From Knoellia flava TL1 (GTDB lineage Bacteria; Actinomycetota; Actinomycetes; Actinomycetales; Dermatophilaceae), in assembly GCF_000768675.1 (NCBI RefSeq), contig NZ_AVPI01000005.1:18362-82361 (forward strand): 64,000 nucleotides of DNA, given 5' to 3'. The position numbers and the translations under genes were made by a program. The notes under the pieces were generated by a model. That model saw nothing but the letters and a program-made list of their open reading frames with translations, made no database searches and was not told the DNA's origin. Every line of letters starts with the position of its first letter. Within the stretch, counting starts at the first letter, position 1. Of this stretch, positions 42,268 through 50,617 are shown piece after piece.

Positions 42268-43810
42268 CGCCAGCGAGGCCGGACCCGACGGCCGCCTCGC
42301 CCTCGGCCCGGCCGCGACCGCTCGCGCCGAGCGCGCCCGCGCGGTCCTGCTTGTCGCATCGTTCGCGCTGCTCCTGCTCGTCGGCCTCGCCCTGCCGCAC
42401 GCCGCCGCGCCCGACCTCGGCCCGCGTGGCTGGGCCCCGGGCACCCTCCTCCCGGTCACGCTGGGACCGGCGGCCGTCACGGCGGCGATGTGGACGGCAT
42501 ACGTGCTCGGTGGTCTGGGGGTGCTCCTCGGCGTGCTCGGGCGCGGGGCGGAGCTGCCCCGTCCGGTCGTCGCGGTCCTCGCCGTCGGCGCGGCGCTCAC
42601 GGCGCCGTTCGGGTCCGGTGACCACCTCAGCTACGCCGCCTACGGCCGGATCCTCGCGCTCGGCGACAACCCGTGGCTCGAGTCGCCGGTCGGCTGGCGC
42701 GGCGGCACCGACCCGGTCGTCTCCGCCGTCGAGCCGCCGTGGACCGAGGAGCCCAGCGTCTACGGACCGTTCGCGACGATCGTCCAGGGGCTCACCTCGC
42801 TCGGCGGTGGTGACAACCTGCGCGAGACGGTCTGGCTGTGGCAGCTCGTCACCGTCGCGTCCTGGCTCGCCATCCGCTGGTGCCTGCGCCGCGTGCTGCC
42901 CGGCCGCGAGGCGCGCATCGACGCGCTGTGGACCGCCAACCCCCTCGTCTTCTCGGTCGGCGTCCTCGGCTCCCACGTCGACCTCCTCGCCACGGCGCTC
43001 GCCGTCGCCGCGGTCTGGGCCGCCCACCGGTATGCCGGCCTCGGTGGTGCCGCGCTCGCCGGCGCCCTCGCGGCGCTCGCCCTCTCGTCGAAGTTCACGT
43101 ATGCCGTCGTGCTCCTCGCGCTCGTCGTCGCCTTCTCGTCGCGCCGGGTCGCCCGCTCCGCCGTCCTGATCGCGGTGGCGGGCGTCGTCGCCGGCGGGCT
43201 GCACCTGTGGGCCGGGCCGAACGTCTACGACCAGATCGGCCGGTCGGCGCGGGCGGTCTCGCTCGCCACGCCGTGGCGCACGGTCTTCGAGTGGCTGGGC
43301 CGTGACGTCGAGGCCAGGAGCGCCGTGTCGATGCTCGCGGCGGTCACGGCGGTCGTCTTCGCGCTCTGCCTGCTGCGCCTCGTGCGCTCCGCCCCGCACG
43401 CTGCCCTTGCGTCCGGCAATGTGGTGCCCAGATCGACCACTTTGCCGGACGCAAGCGAGGGAGGACGCGCACTCACGGCGGTCGCGGTGCTCACCGGCGC
43501 CTACGCGCTCGCCGCGCCCTACTCGCTGCCGTGGTACGACGTCGTCGTCTGGGCGGCCCTCCCGGCGGCACTGCCCGGCGTCGCCGACCTCGTCCTGCTC
43601 GCCCGACTGTGGGTGATGTCGATGGCCTACACCCCGGGCCGGGTGCTCGGCATGACCCCCGGCGTCGAGGACGTGACGATGACGGCCCGCACGACGGTCG
43701 CGCCGGTCCTGATCCTCGCGACGTGGCTGTGGCTCGTCACGAGCGCCGTGCGCGCCGGGTCCCGGCGACGGCCCGCAGGTCCTCCTCGAGGTTCCGCACC
43801 ACGACGCTGA
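42239..43810 (+). CDS. MptB-like polyprenol-phosphomannose mannosyltransferase
   Basis: This 523-aa GT-C membrane enzyme has about 11 helices. The catalytic loop after the second or third helix reads FGSGDHLSYAAYGRIL, then GDNPWLESP and EPSVYGPFATIV, the pattern of MptB-type alpha-1,6-mannosyltransferases that build lipomannan cores from polyprenol-phosphate mannose outside the membrane. GTG 42239 (or 42248) overlaps the GT2 stop. A 49-bp-type repeat lies in frame inside the gene at 43406-43455 and adds about 17 residues (SGNVVPRSTTLPDAS) between two helices. The 3' end overlaps the convergent gene by 74 bp. Confidence 0.85.
   Translation: MPAVSHTAADASEAGPDGRLALGPAATARAERARAVLLVASFALLLLVGLALPHAAAPDLGPRGWAPGTLLPVTLGPAAVTAAMWTAYVLGGLGVLLGVLGRGAELPRPVVAVLAVGAALTAPFGSGDHLSYAAYGRILALGDNPWLESPVGWRGGTDPVVSAVEPPWTEEPSVYGPFATIVQGLTSLGGGDNLRETVWLWQLVTVASWLAIRWCLRRVLPGREARIDALWTANPLVFSVGVLGSHVDLLATALAVAAVWAAHRYAGLGGAALAGALAALALSSKFTYAVVLLALVVAFSSRRVARSAVLIAVAGVVAGGLHLWAGPNVYDQIGRSARAVSLATPWRTVFEWLGRDVEARSAVSMLAAVTAVVFALCLLRLVRSAPHAALASGNVVPRSTTLPDASEGGRALTAVAVLTGAYALAAPYSLPWYDVVVWAALPAALPGVADLVLLARLWVMSMAYTPGRVLGMTPGVEDVTMTARTTVAPVLILATWLWLVTSAVRAGSRRRPAGPPRGSAPRR
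43406..43455. repeat. Palindromic element inside the mannosyltransferase gene
   Basis: CTTGCGTCCGGCAA (43406-43419) pairs perfectly with TTGCCGGACGCAAG (43442-43455), and GTGGT/ACCAC extends the stem inside. This is the best-paired copy of the family and the only one inside a coding sequence. The frame stays open through it. Confidence 0.8.
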
Positions 43811-45923
43811 CGATGAGCGGCACCGCGACGGTCGCGCCTACCGCGGGGATGGCGGTGCCGGAGTCGTTGATGAGGAAGCCGATCGTCAGGGTGATGACGA
43901 GGGCGATGAGACCGGCGCGCAGGGTCGGCGCCTTGTCGAAGGACTTGCCGAGACCCTTCGAGCCCCACGACGTGGGTCGCGCGAGGACATAGATGACGAA
44001 GAGCAGCGCGGCCGGCACGAGCAGGGTGAGGGGGGCGTTGCCGAGGAGGATGCTCCAGTTCTGCTCGGCCTTGCGGACGACGATGTCGAGGGCGTTGCCG
44101 TCGATGATGGCCTGGATGAAGCGGCCGAGGTGGCTGCGGTCGTCGGGCTCGCGCAGCCAGTCGAGGAACGCGACCCCGAAGAAGAGCGCGGCCGAGCCCA
44201 GACCGATGAGCAGGACCCGCTTCCACGTCATCCGCAGTCCGAGGATCGAGAGGACGAGGTAGGCGATGCCCGGGATGAAGGCGGGCGGGCCGCCACCATC
44301 GGCGCCCCAGAAGGGCGCTCCGTCAACGATGACCGTGAAGACGCCGATGCACAGGACGACGATCGCCGCGATCCGCTCGCGGTGGTGGGCGACGAGGTAG
44401 CTCGACACCGCCGTCGCGAGGAGGATCGCCGAGGTGGCGAAGAGCGCGAAGGTCACGTTGCCCATGCCGTAGAACCGCCCGGCGACGACGGGCTGGAGGC
44501 CCATGAGCGAGGACTGCTGGAGTCGTGACCCGGTCATGACGTCGCCGGCGAGCACCGCCATCGTCACCGCGGCGACGAAGGCGAGCGGCCCGAGGGCCGA
44601 GCGTCCCCACGGACCGCGCAGGCCGGCATACGCGATGAGGGCGACGAAGAGGCCCACGGCGGCGACGATCGAGATCATCGGGACGGGGAAGCGCCACCAC
44701 GGCAGGAGGTTGGCGAGGAAGGTCGACGCGGGCACCGACGCCGCGGCGACGGCGATGACGCGGACGATGCCGAGCACCTTGCGGCGGGTGTCGGGGCCGC
44801 CGATCTTGCCCTTCCACACGAGGAGGACGAGGAGGTAGATGACGAGCTGCCCGTAGGCGAAGGTGTTGAAGAACGGTGGGACGAGGCTGTGCACCTCGTG
44901 GCTCGCGAGGTCGTAGTCGACGAGCCCCTGGAGGCGGTCGGCAGCGCGGCGCTCGGAGTTGTCGGGTGCCTGCTCGCTCGTCATCGTCGTGCCGCCGAGG
45001 CCGCCCGGGGCGGTGATCCCGGTGAGCGACATGACCGTCACGGGGATGTCCTGGGCCTGGACGAGGCCCGGCTGACGGGTCGACGGGGCGTTGAGCCGTC
45101 CCGGTCCATAGTGCGGACCCCGGGCGACGGCGAGGCGGAGGCGCTCGGTGACGCCGGCGTCGGAGAGGCTCGCGACGATGAAGTCGGCACCCCCGGGGGC
45201 GGCGTCGATGACCTGTCCGATCCGCTCGTCGACCGCCTTGACCTGCTCCTCGCGGGAGCCGCCGGCCGGCTCCTCGCCCTCGGCAATGTCGTCGGGGTCG
45301 CGCACGCTGCCGACGTCGACGATCGTCAGCGGGCACGTGTTCATGTCGACGAGGAGCGTGTCGGGCGACCACGGGGAGTAGCGGTCGGCGGTGCCCTCGG
45401 GCATCGCGGCGGCGATGGCGGCGCCGGGACCGACCGGCTTGATGCAGACGTCGGACTTCGCGGCGGCCTCGCCGAGCAGACCGAGCCTGCTGTCGAACTT
45501 GCGCGACGCGGCAGCCTGCTCGAACGTCGACCAGCCCGGCACGACACCGCCGCTGGGCTCCTCGATGGGGGCGCAGGGACGCAGCTGGGCGCGGCCCTCG
45601 CCGTCGCGCGGGGCGGCGGCGCGGTTGGCGGCGGAGAGCCCGAGCCACCCGTCGACGGGGCAGGTGTTGGTCTCGACCGAGCGGATCGACATCGCCGCGC
45701 TCGACCCGTCGCGCAGGAGCATCCAGAGGTTGGGGGTGTCCTCCTCGGACACGTCGGTCCAAGTGATGCCGCCGGTGCCGATGAGCACCGTGGCGCCGAA
45801 CGGCTCGGGCGCCGCCGGCCTGCCGGACGCCCCGGAGGCGGGGGCGGCGAGGAACGCCGCGCCGACGAGCCCGAGGACGGCCGCGACGCTTGCGAGGAGT
45901 ACGGCCAGGGCTCGACGAGTCAC
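43737..45923 (-). CDS. Large membrane protein of the glycan cluster
   Basis: This 728-aa protein has a signal-anchor (about 3-30), an extracytoplasmic domain of about 350 residues, and then about 9-10 helices (from QLVIYLLVLLVWKG on). The outer domain (GATVLIGTGGITWTDVSEED, LLVDMNTCPLTIVDVGS, FIVASLSDAG) resembles the alkaline-phosphatase/arylsulfatase-like fold seen in membrane phosphotransferases, but I see no complete metal site. Its place between two mannosyltransferases suggests a role in envelope glycan modification or export. TAGGAT lies 7 nt before GTG 45923. Its last 25 codons overlap the convergent MptB-like gene. Confidence 0.75.
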   Translation of the reverse strand: MTRRALAVLLASVAAVLGLVGAAFLAAPASGASGRPAAPEPFGATVLIGTGGITWTDVSEEDTPNLWMLLRDGSSAAMSIRSVETNTCPVDGWLGLSAANRAAAPRDGEGRAQLRPCAPIEEPSGGVVPGWSTFEQAAASRKFDSRLGLLGEAAAKSDVCIKPVGPGAAIAAAMPEGTADRYSPWSPDTLLVDMNTCPLTIVDVGSVRDPDDIAEGEEPAGGSREEQVKAVDERIGQVIDAAPGGADFIVASLSDAGVTERLRLAVARGPHYGPGRLNAPSTRQPGLVQAQDIPVTVMSLTGITAPGGLGGTTMTSEQAPDNSERRAADRLQGLVDYDLASHEVHSLVPPFFNTFAYGQLVIYLLVLLVWKGKIGGPDTRRKVLGIVRVIAVAAASVPASTFLANLLPWWRFPVPMISIVAAVGLFVALIAYAGLRGPWGRSALGPLAFVAAVTMAVLAGDVMTGSRLQQSSLMGLQPVVAGRFYGMGNVTFALFATSAILLATAVSSYLVAHHRERIAAIVVLCIGVFTVIVDGAPFWGADGGGPPAFIPGIAYLVLSILGLRMTWKRVLLIGLGSAALFFGVAFLDWLREPDDRSHLGRFIQAIIDGNALDIVVRKAEQNWSILLGNAPLTLLVPAALLFVIYVLARPTSWGSKGLGKSFDKAPTLRAGLIALVITLTIGFLINDSGTAIPAVGATVAVPLIVSVVVRNLEEDLRAVAGTRRARRS

Positions 45924-45930
45924 GGCAGCG

Positions 45931-45936
45931 ATCCTA
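45931..45936 (-). promoter_or_regulatory. -10 hexamer, leaderless promoter
   Basis: On the minus strand TAGGAT ends 7 nt before the GTG at 45923. Confidence 0.5.
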
Positions 45937-45987
45937 CGTGCGGCGTTTCGCGGGCCACGTGGTGAGGATGTGTGCGACCCGTGAAGA

Positions 45988-45993
45988 CAGAAT
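45988..45993 (+). promoter_or_regulatory. -10 hexamer, leaderless promoter
   Basis: CAGAAT ends 6 nt before the GTG at 46000. Confidence 0.45.
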
Positions 45994-45999
45994 GGGCCC

Positions 46000-47265
46000 G
46001 TGACCTCGACCCCACCGGTGCGCCGGCGCCCCCTGCCCGCGCGGGTGCAGTGGCCCCTGGCCGTCGTCGTCATCGCGCTCGCGGCCCTGCCGGCGGTGCT
46101 GCGCTACATGGTCTTCTGGCCGCTCGACCAGTGGCAGGTCGACGTCGAGGTCTACCGCGAGGCCGGCGTCTCGATCCTCACCGGCCGCCCCATCTATGCC
46201 GCGATGACCGAGGCGCCGCAGCTGCTGCCCTTCACCTACCCGCCCTTCGCGGCCCTGCTGGCCATCCCCCTTGCGTGGGTCCCCTTCGGGGTGGCCGGGT
46301 GGCTCTGGACCGCCGCCCAGGTCGCGGCGACCACCGCGATCGTCTGGTATGCCGGCTGGCGCCTCATTCATCGCGCCAGCGGCTGGGTGCCCCTTGCCCT
46401 GGCCGCGTTGGTGGCGCCGATGCTGTGGCTGCACCCGGTCTCGGATGGCATCCGCTTCGGGCAGGTCAACGCCTTCATGGTCCTCGCCTGCCTCATGGAC
46501 CTGCGCCGGCCCCGGCCCGGCCTGCTGCGGCACGTGCCGCCCGGGGTCCTCGTCGGGCTCGCGATGTCGATCAAGCTCACGCCCGGTGTCTTCGTCGTGC
46601 ACTACCTCGTCAACCGGCGCTGGCGCGAGGCCGCGACGGCCGTGGGGACCGCCGTTGGCGTGACACTCGGGTCGTGGGTGCTGCTGCCCGAGGCGTCTTT
46701 CGCCTTCTGGGGTGGGGCGCTGCAGGACCCTGCCCGGCTCGGGCCGAACTTCGGCACGTCGAACCAGTCGATGCGCGGCTTCCTCCTGCGCGTCGGGCCC
46801 GACGGGCTGGCGGGGACGGCGATCTGGCTCGTGCTCGTCGCGGTCGTCGGCGTCTTCGGGTTCCGGCTCGCGCGCCGGATGTGGCTGCGCGACGACTCGG
46901 TCGGCGAGGTCGCGGTCGTCGGGCTGCTCGCCTGCCTGCTCTCGCCGGTGGCGTGGATCCACCACTTCCACTGGGTCGTGGTGGTGATCTTCGCGCTGCT
47001 GGGTGCGCAGCCGTGGCGGCGGCGTGGGCCGGGGGTGCCGTGGTGGCGCTCGCGACGGCTGGTGGCGGCAGGTGTGGTGACCGCGTGGTTCCTCATGCGG
47101 ATGCCGTGGTGGGGCATCTCGTGGCTCAACCACCCCGACTGGCCGGAGCTGCCCGGCCGCATCCTCCAGAATGCCGACGTCGCCGGCGGGCTCGTCGCGC
47201 TCGCCCTGCTCTCGTGGGTCACCCGCGACGACGACGCGCACACTGGCACTGGCTTGCGTCCGTAA
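46000..47265 (+). CDS. GT87 (DUF2029) mannosyltransferase
   Basis: This 421-aa GT-C membrane protein has about 10 helices. The N-terminal loop has the acidic pair in QWQVDVEVYREAGVSILTG, then YAAMTEAPQLLPFTYPPFAA (the Y-PP-F family motif), GIRFGQVNAFMV and LVGLAMSIKLTPGVF. These fit the PimE/Rv2181-like alpha-1,2-mannosyltransferases. It is divergent from the 728-aa protein. Its last codons (LRP, stop TAA) are encoded by the first copy of a repeat array, where a C-to-T change makes the stop. Confidence 0.88.
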   Translation: MTSTPPVRRRPLPARVQWPLAVVVIALAALPAVLRYMVFWPLDQWQVDVEVYREAGVSILTGRPIYAAMTEAPQLLPFTYPPFAALLAIPLAWVPFGVAGWLWTAAQVAATTAIVWYAGWRLIHRASGWVPLALAALVAPMLWLHPVSDGIRFGQVNAFMVLACLMDLRRPRPGLLRHVPPGVLVGLAMSIKLTPGVFVVHYLVNRRWREAATAVGTAVGVTLGSWVLLPEASFAFWGGALQDPARLGPNFGTSNQSMRGFLLRVGPDGLAGTAIWLVLVAVVGVFGFRLARRMWLRDDSVGEVAVVGLLACLLSPVAWIHHFHWVVVVIFALLGAQPWRRRGPGVPWWRSRRLVAAGVVTAWFLMRMPWWGISWLNHPDWPELPGRILQNADVAGGLVALALLSWVTRDDDAHTGTGLRP

Positions 47266-47448
47266 CTCTGGGGGTCAGGGCGTCACCGTGCCGGACGCAA
47301 GGGGTATGCCGGCTGCGCGCCTCTCGTTGCGTCCGCAACTCTGGGGGTCAGGCCGTCACCGTGCCGGACGCAAGGGGTATGCCGGGTGGGCGCCTCTCGT
47401 TGCGTCCGCAACTCTGGGGGTCAGGCCGTCACCGTGCCGGACGCAAGG
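47253..47448. repeat. Array of three 49-bp elements, 73-bp period
   Basis: Cores start CTTGCGTCCG at 47253 and TTGCGTCCG at 47327 and 47400, and each ends in CGGACGCAAGGGG followed by TATGCCGG. Copies are over 90 % alike. They fill the 194-bp gap between the convergent GT87 and GDT1-like genes and probably act as a bidirectional terminator. Confidence 0.85.
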
Positions 47449-47459
47449 GGTATGCCGGG

Positions 47460-48077
47460 TCAGAAGACCCCGAAGATCTGCAGCGCGCTGACGGCGGCGA
47501 GCACGAGGCAGACGGCGCCGCCGACCCGGCGGATCGTCGAGAGGCGGATCCGCTGGAGCAGCGTGCGCCCGAGCAGCGCCGCGAGACCGGAGACGGCGGC
47601 GAGGGCGAGGAACGCGCCGATGAAGACCGACAGGGCGTCGTCGAAGCGCAGCACCATCGAGGCGGTGAGGATCTGCGAGAGATCGCCCCACTCCGCGAGG
47701 AAGAGGACGGTGAAGCAGAAGGTCACGACCTTCCACCCGGCGAGCTGCTTCGCGGCCGACTTCGCCCCGAACTCCTCCTCCGTCTCGGCCTCCTCCTCGT
47801 CGGCCTTGCTCGCCCCGCGCAGCAGGATGATGCCGCCGACGAGGAACAGCAGCGCCGCGAAGATCTCGATCGGCTTCTTGGGCAGCTGGTTGAGCACCCC
47901 GCCGATCGCGACGGCGACGAGCGTCTGGACGAAGAACGCCGCGACGACGCCGACCCACACGAGCAGCGGGCGGAAGCGCGTCGCCATGACCAGCGTGGCG
48001 ATGAAGGTCTTGTCCGGCAGCTCGACGACGAAGATCGTGCCGAAGACGATGGCGATGGTGACGAGGTCGATACCCAT
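47460..48077 (-). CDS. GDT1/TMEM165 (UPF0016) cation exporter
   Basis: This 205-aa protein has six helices in two halves. Each half has a UPF0016 motif: VVELPDKTFIATLVMATRF (E-x-P-D-K-T, where E-x-G-D-K-T is usual) and LAEWGDLSQILTASM (E-W-G-D-x-S/T). The acidic loop between halves (KADEEEAETEEEFG) faces the cytoplasm. Bacterial relatives export Mn2+, and eukaryotic ones move Ca2+/Mn2+. TAGGCT lies 10 nt upstream of the ATG. No yybP-ykoY riboswitch could be recognised. Confidence 0.9.
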   Translation of the reverse strand: MGIDLVTIAIVFGTIFVVELPDKTFIATLVMATRFRPLLVWVGVVAAFFVQTLVAVAIGGVLNQLPKKPIEIFAALLFLVGGIILLRGASKADEEEAETEEEFGAKSAAKQLAGWKVVTFCFTVLFLAEWGDLSQILTASMVLRFDDALSVFIGAFLALAAVSGLAALLGRTLLQRIRLSTIRRVGGAVCLVLAAVSALQIFGVF

Positions 48078-48166
48078 GGTGGGCACGAGCCTACGAGCCC
48101 TGACGCGAGCCGCCCGAGGGGAGTCCACGGGTCGGCGGGCCGGGAGCCGGCCCGGGGCGGACGGCA

Positions 48167-48172
48167 TACGCT
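48167..48172 (+). promoter_or_regulatory. -10 hexamer within a GGCATAC word
   Basis: TACGCT ends 7 nt before the ATG at 48180. Its first three bases are the end of the over-represented word ACGGCATAC. Confidence 0.45.
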
Positions 48173-48179
48173 GGCCGTC

Positions 48180-48596
48180 ATGTTCGGGACCAACGCAGTC
48201 GAGGCGGTGCTCCTCGCCGTCCTCGTGCTCGTGCCGGTGGCCCTGATCGTCGTGCTCCTCGTCGCGGTCGCGCGGCTGCGGGCACGCGTCGACCACCTCG
48301 AGCGGCAGCGGCCGGTCGGCTCCGGAGAGCTCGCCGCGCTGCGCGCCGACATCGGGCAGGCGCTGCGGCACGTGGCGGTCGTGCGCTACGACGCGTTCGG
48401 TGACATGGGCGGGCGGCTGAGCTTCAGCGCCGCGATCGTCGACGACAGCGGTGACGGCGTCGTTCTCTCCTCGATCCACGCGCGCGGCGAGTCCCGGACC
48501 TACGCCAAGGGCATCACCGGCGGCGGCTCCGACGCGACCCTCACCCCCGAGGAGCAGCAGGCGCTCAGCGCGGCGCGCACGGGAGCGAAGCGATGA
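48180..48596 (+). CDS. DUF4446 family protein
   Basis: This 138-aa protein has one N-terminal helix (AVLLAVLVLVPVALIVVLLV), a short coiled coil (RLRARVDHLERQ), then HVAVVRYDAFGDMGGRLSFS and VVLSSIHARGESRTYAKGI, the DUF4446 signature. The C-terminus has LTPEEQQAL. The function is unknown. Its stop overlaps the pheA start by 4 bp, a pairing conserved in many actinobacteria, so it is probably co-translated with prephenate dehydratase. Confidence 0.9.
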   Translation: MFGTNAVEAVLLAVLVLVPVALIVVLLVAVARLRARVDHLERQRPVGSGELAALRADIGQALRHVAVVRYDAFGDMGGRLSFSAAIVDDSGDGVVLSSIHARGESRTYAKGITGGGSDATLTPEEQQALSAARTGAKR

Positions 48597-49519
48597 CGAC
48601 GCGCTACGGCTACCTCGGCCCCGAGGGCACCTTCACCCAGATGGCGCTGCTCGCCTGGGGCCAGTCGCACGACGGAGAGCACATCGCCTTCGGGTCGGTC
48701 GACTCGGCGCTGGATGCGTTGCGCCGCAGCGAGATCGACGCAGCGATGGTCCCGATCGAGAACTCCGTCGAGGGCGGGGTGTCGGCGACCCTCGACGCCC
48801 TCGCCAGCGGCGACCCGCTCGTCGTCATCGGCGAGGTCAACGTGCCGATCACCTTCGTCCTCGCCGCCCCAGCGGGCACGCGCCGCGAGGAGATCAGGGC
48901 CGTCGGCACGCACTCGCACGCGTGGGCCCAGGTCCGCGGCTGGATGGACGTCAACCTCCCCGACGCGGCCTACGTCCCGACGCTGTCGACCGCTGCCGCC
49001 GCGGCCGGGCTCTCGGGCGAGGTCTCGCAGGCCTACGACGCCGCCGTCTGCGCACCCATCGCCGCCGAGAACCACGGGCTCGAGGTCCTCGCCACCGACA
49101 TCGGCGACCGGTCCGGCGCGGTGACCCGATTCGTCCTCGTCTCCCGCCCGGGGACGCTGCCGGAGCGCACCGGCGCAGACAAGACGACGGTCATGCTCTT
49201 CCAACGGCACAACCGCGCGGGCGGCCTCCTCGAGCTGCTCGAGCAGTTCGCGGTGCGCGGCATCAACATGACCCGCCTCGAGTCGCGCCCGACGAAGAAC
49301 TCGCTCGGCTCCTACTGCTTCTCCATCGACTTCGAGGGCCACGTCCTCGACGAGCGCGTCGGCGAGGCCCTCATGGGGCTCAAGCGCGTCTGCGCCGAGG
49401 TGCGCTTCCTCGGGTCCTACCCGCGCGAGGACGGCGCCGCCGTCGACGTCGCCCCGCTCACCACCGACGCGGACTTCGGCCGGGCCCGGGACTGGCTGAG
49501 GTCGCTGCGCGGCACCTGA
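48593..49519 (+). CDS. pheA: Prephenate dehydratase
   Basis: This 308-aa enzyme makes phenylpyruvate for phenylalanine synthesis. The catalytic domain starts YGYLGPEGTFTQMA and carries MVPIENSVEGGVSATLD and the T-R-F motif in GAVTRFVLVS. The C-terminal ACT domain (about 200-285) has GGLLELLEQFAVRGINMTRL and ESRPTKNSLGSYCFSIDFEG, the Phe-binding E-S-R-P site, so feedback control is likely. There is no chorismate mutase part, as usual in actinobacteria. Confidence 0.95.
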   Translation: MTTRYGYLGPEGTFTQMALLAWGQSHDGEHIAFGSVDSALDALRRSEIDAAMVPIENSVEGGVSATLDALASGDPLVVIGEVNVPITFVLAAPAGTRREEIRAVGTHSHAWAQVRGWMDVNLPDAAYVPTLSTAAAAAGLSGEVSQAYDAAVCAPIAAENHGLEVLATDIGDRSGAVTRFVLVSRPGTLPERTGADKTTVMLFQRHNRAGGLLELLEQFAVRGINMTRLESRPTKNSLGSYCFSIDFEGHVLDERVGEALMGLKRVCAEVRFLGSYPREDGAAVDVAPLTTDADFGRARDWLRSLRGT

Positions 49520-49525
49520 GGCGCG

Positions 49526-49546
49526 CCGCCCACCTGAGGTGGGCGG
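49526..49546. terminator. Terminator hairpin after pheA
   Basis: CCGCCCACC and GGTGGGCGG form a perfect 9-bp stem with loop TGA between convergent genes. Confidence 0.6.
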
Positions 49547-49577
49547 ACGGCATACGGGCTCACTGCTCGTATGCCGT
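49547..49577. repeat. Convergent pair of ACGGCATACG words
   Basis: ACGGCATACG (49547-49556) and CGTATGCCGT (49568-49577) are perfect 10-bp inverted repeats spaced by 11 nt. The right half also codes for T-A-Y near the end of the acyltransferase. Confidence 0.6.
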
Positions 49578-50567
49578 GACCCACTCGTCGATCTCGGTCC
49601 ACCTCTCGTCGAGCCACGCCTCGATCTCGGGAGCGTCGTCGGGCACGTCGCCGGCCGCGTAGGTGTGGGTGCGGACGAGGAACGGGCGGTCGGTGAACGG
49701 GATGGCATCCCAGACCTCCCGCGGGGTCGAGAGCCGGCCGAACCCCGCGTGCCCGACGATCATGACGTCGGCGTCGGGTCGCTCGTCGAGGACGGCGACG
49801 ACGCCCTTGGTCTTGGGCGGCAAGGTGTTGAAGAGCGAGATCGCCCGGCGGGCCCGCAGCTCCTGCCCCGCCTCGCGCATCCGGTCGATGAGCCGGCGGC
49901 GCCGGTCGGGGGAGAAGTTCTGTCCCTCGGGGAAGAGGAGCAGGACGTCGTCGTCCTTGAGGCCGCGGGCGAGCGAGCGCACTCCCGCGACGCGGTCGTC
50001 GCCGGCGCCGGTGCGAGACGGCACGAAGTAGGAGCGCATCTGGGTGAGGAGGGTGTCGACCATGGGGTCCCAGCGCAGGGCCTCGGCGAGGACGATCTTG
50101 GGCATCCGCCCGGCGGTGTGACCGAGCAGCCAGGCGAGGGCGATCGAGTCGCCCGGGCCGGCGTGCCGCGCGAACGCGACGAGAGGGGCGCCCTCGTTGC
50201 CGAAGTGCATGCGGCCGTCGAGCCGCACCTCGAAGCCCACCCAGCGCCTGGCGAGGATCATCGCCCGGTTGAGCCCGGCGAGGAAGACCTCCTCGTGGTC
50301 GTCCTCCCACGCGGGTGCGGTGCGCTCGGGGTTCCCCAGCTGGAGGCGCCAGCAGTCCATGAGCATGCGCACGTCGACCCACATGAGCCCGACGCCGAGC
50401 ACGCTCACGCGGAAGAGCCGGGCCTTCTTGTCGACGAACGACGCGAACGCGCCGGCGACGATGACCGGGGTGGCGAGCCCGGTGAGGGCGGCGGCGCCGA
50501 CCGGCCAGACGACGGGCAGTACCCGGCGGACGAGCCGGGGCGGCTTCGGGATTCCCGCGAGACCCAT
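49560..50567 (-). CDS. PlsC-like acyltransferase
   Basis: This 335-aa membrane acyltransferase has two N-terminal helices (about 15-55), then the H-x4-D active site HAGPGDS near residue 135, DDVLLLFPEGQNFSPD (P-E-G motif) and a C-terminal tail with YAAGDVP and WLDERW. It transfers acyl chains to a glycerophospholipid-type acceptor. The inner-face location is inferred from the helices. TAGGGT lies 6 nt before the ATG. Confidence 0.85.
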   Translation of the reverse strand: MGLAGIPKPPRLVRRVLPVVWPVGAAALTGLATPVIVAGAFASFVDKKARLFRVSVLGVGLMWVDVRMLMDCWRLQLGNPERTAPAWEDDHEEVFLAGLNRAMILARRWVGFEVRLDGRMHFGNEGAPLVAFARHAGPGDSIALAWLLGHTAGRMPKIVLAEALRWDPMVDTLLTQMRSYFVPSRTGAGDDRVAGVRSLARGLKDDDVLLLFPEGQNFSPDRRRRLIDRMREAGQELRARRAISLFNTLPPKTKGVVAVLDERPDADVMIVGHAGFGRLSTPREVWDAIPFTDRPFLVRTHTYAAGDVPDDAPEIEAWLDERWTEIDEWVTAYEQ

Positions 50568-50573
50568 GGCTCG

Positions 50574-50579
50574 ACCCTA
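50574..50579 (-). promoter_or_regulatory. -10 hexamer, leaderless promoter
   Basis: On the minus strand TAGGGT ends 6 nt before the ATG at 50567. Confidence 0.5.
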
Positions 50580-50617
50580 GGGGGTGGTGGTGGGCGCGGG
50601 TCAGAGGTCGGGCCGCG

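Noticed and set aside
48078..48179. yybP-ykoY manganese riboswitch before the GDT1-like gene
   Set aside because: Some short GC-rich stems occur, but the conserved loop bases of the class could not be found, and a -10 only 10 nt before the start leaves no room for a leader.
45972..48596. One 874-aa protein ending in the DUF4446 region
   Set aside because: The first 735 codons are a shadow of the GT87 and repeat sequences. The real DUF4446 gene begins at the ATG at 48180 with its own -10.
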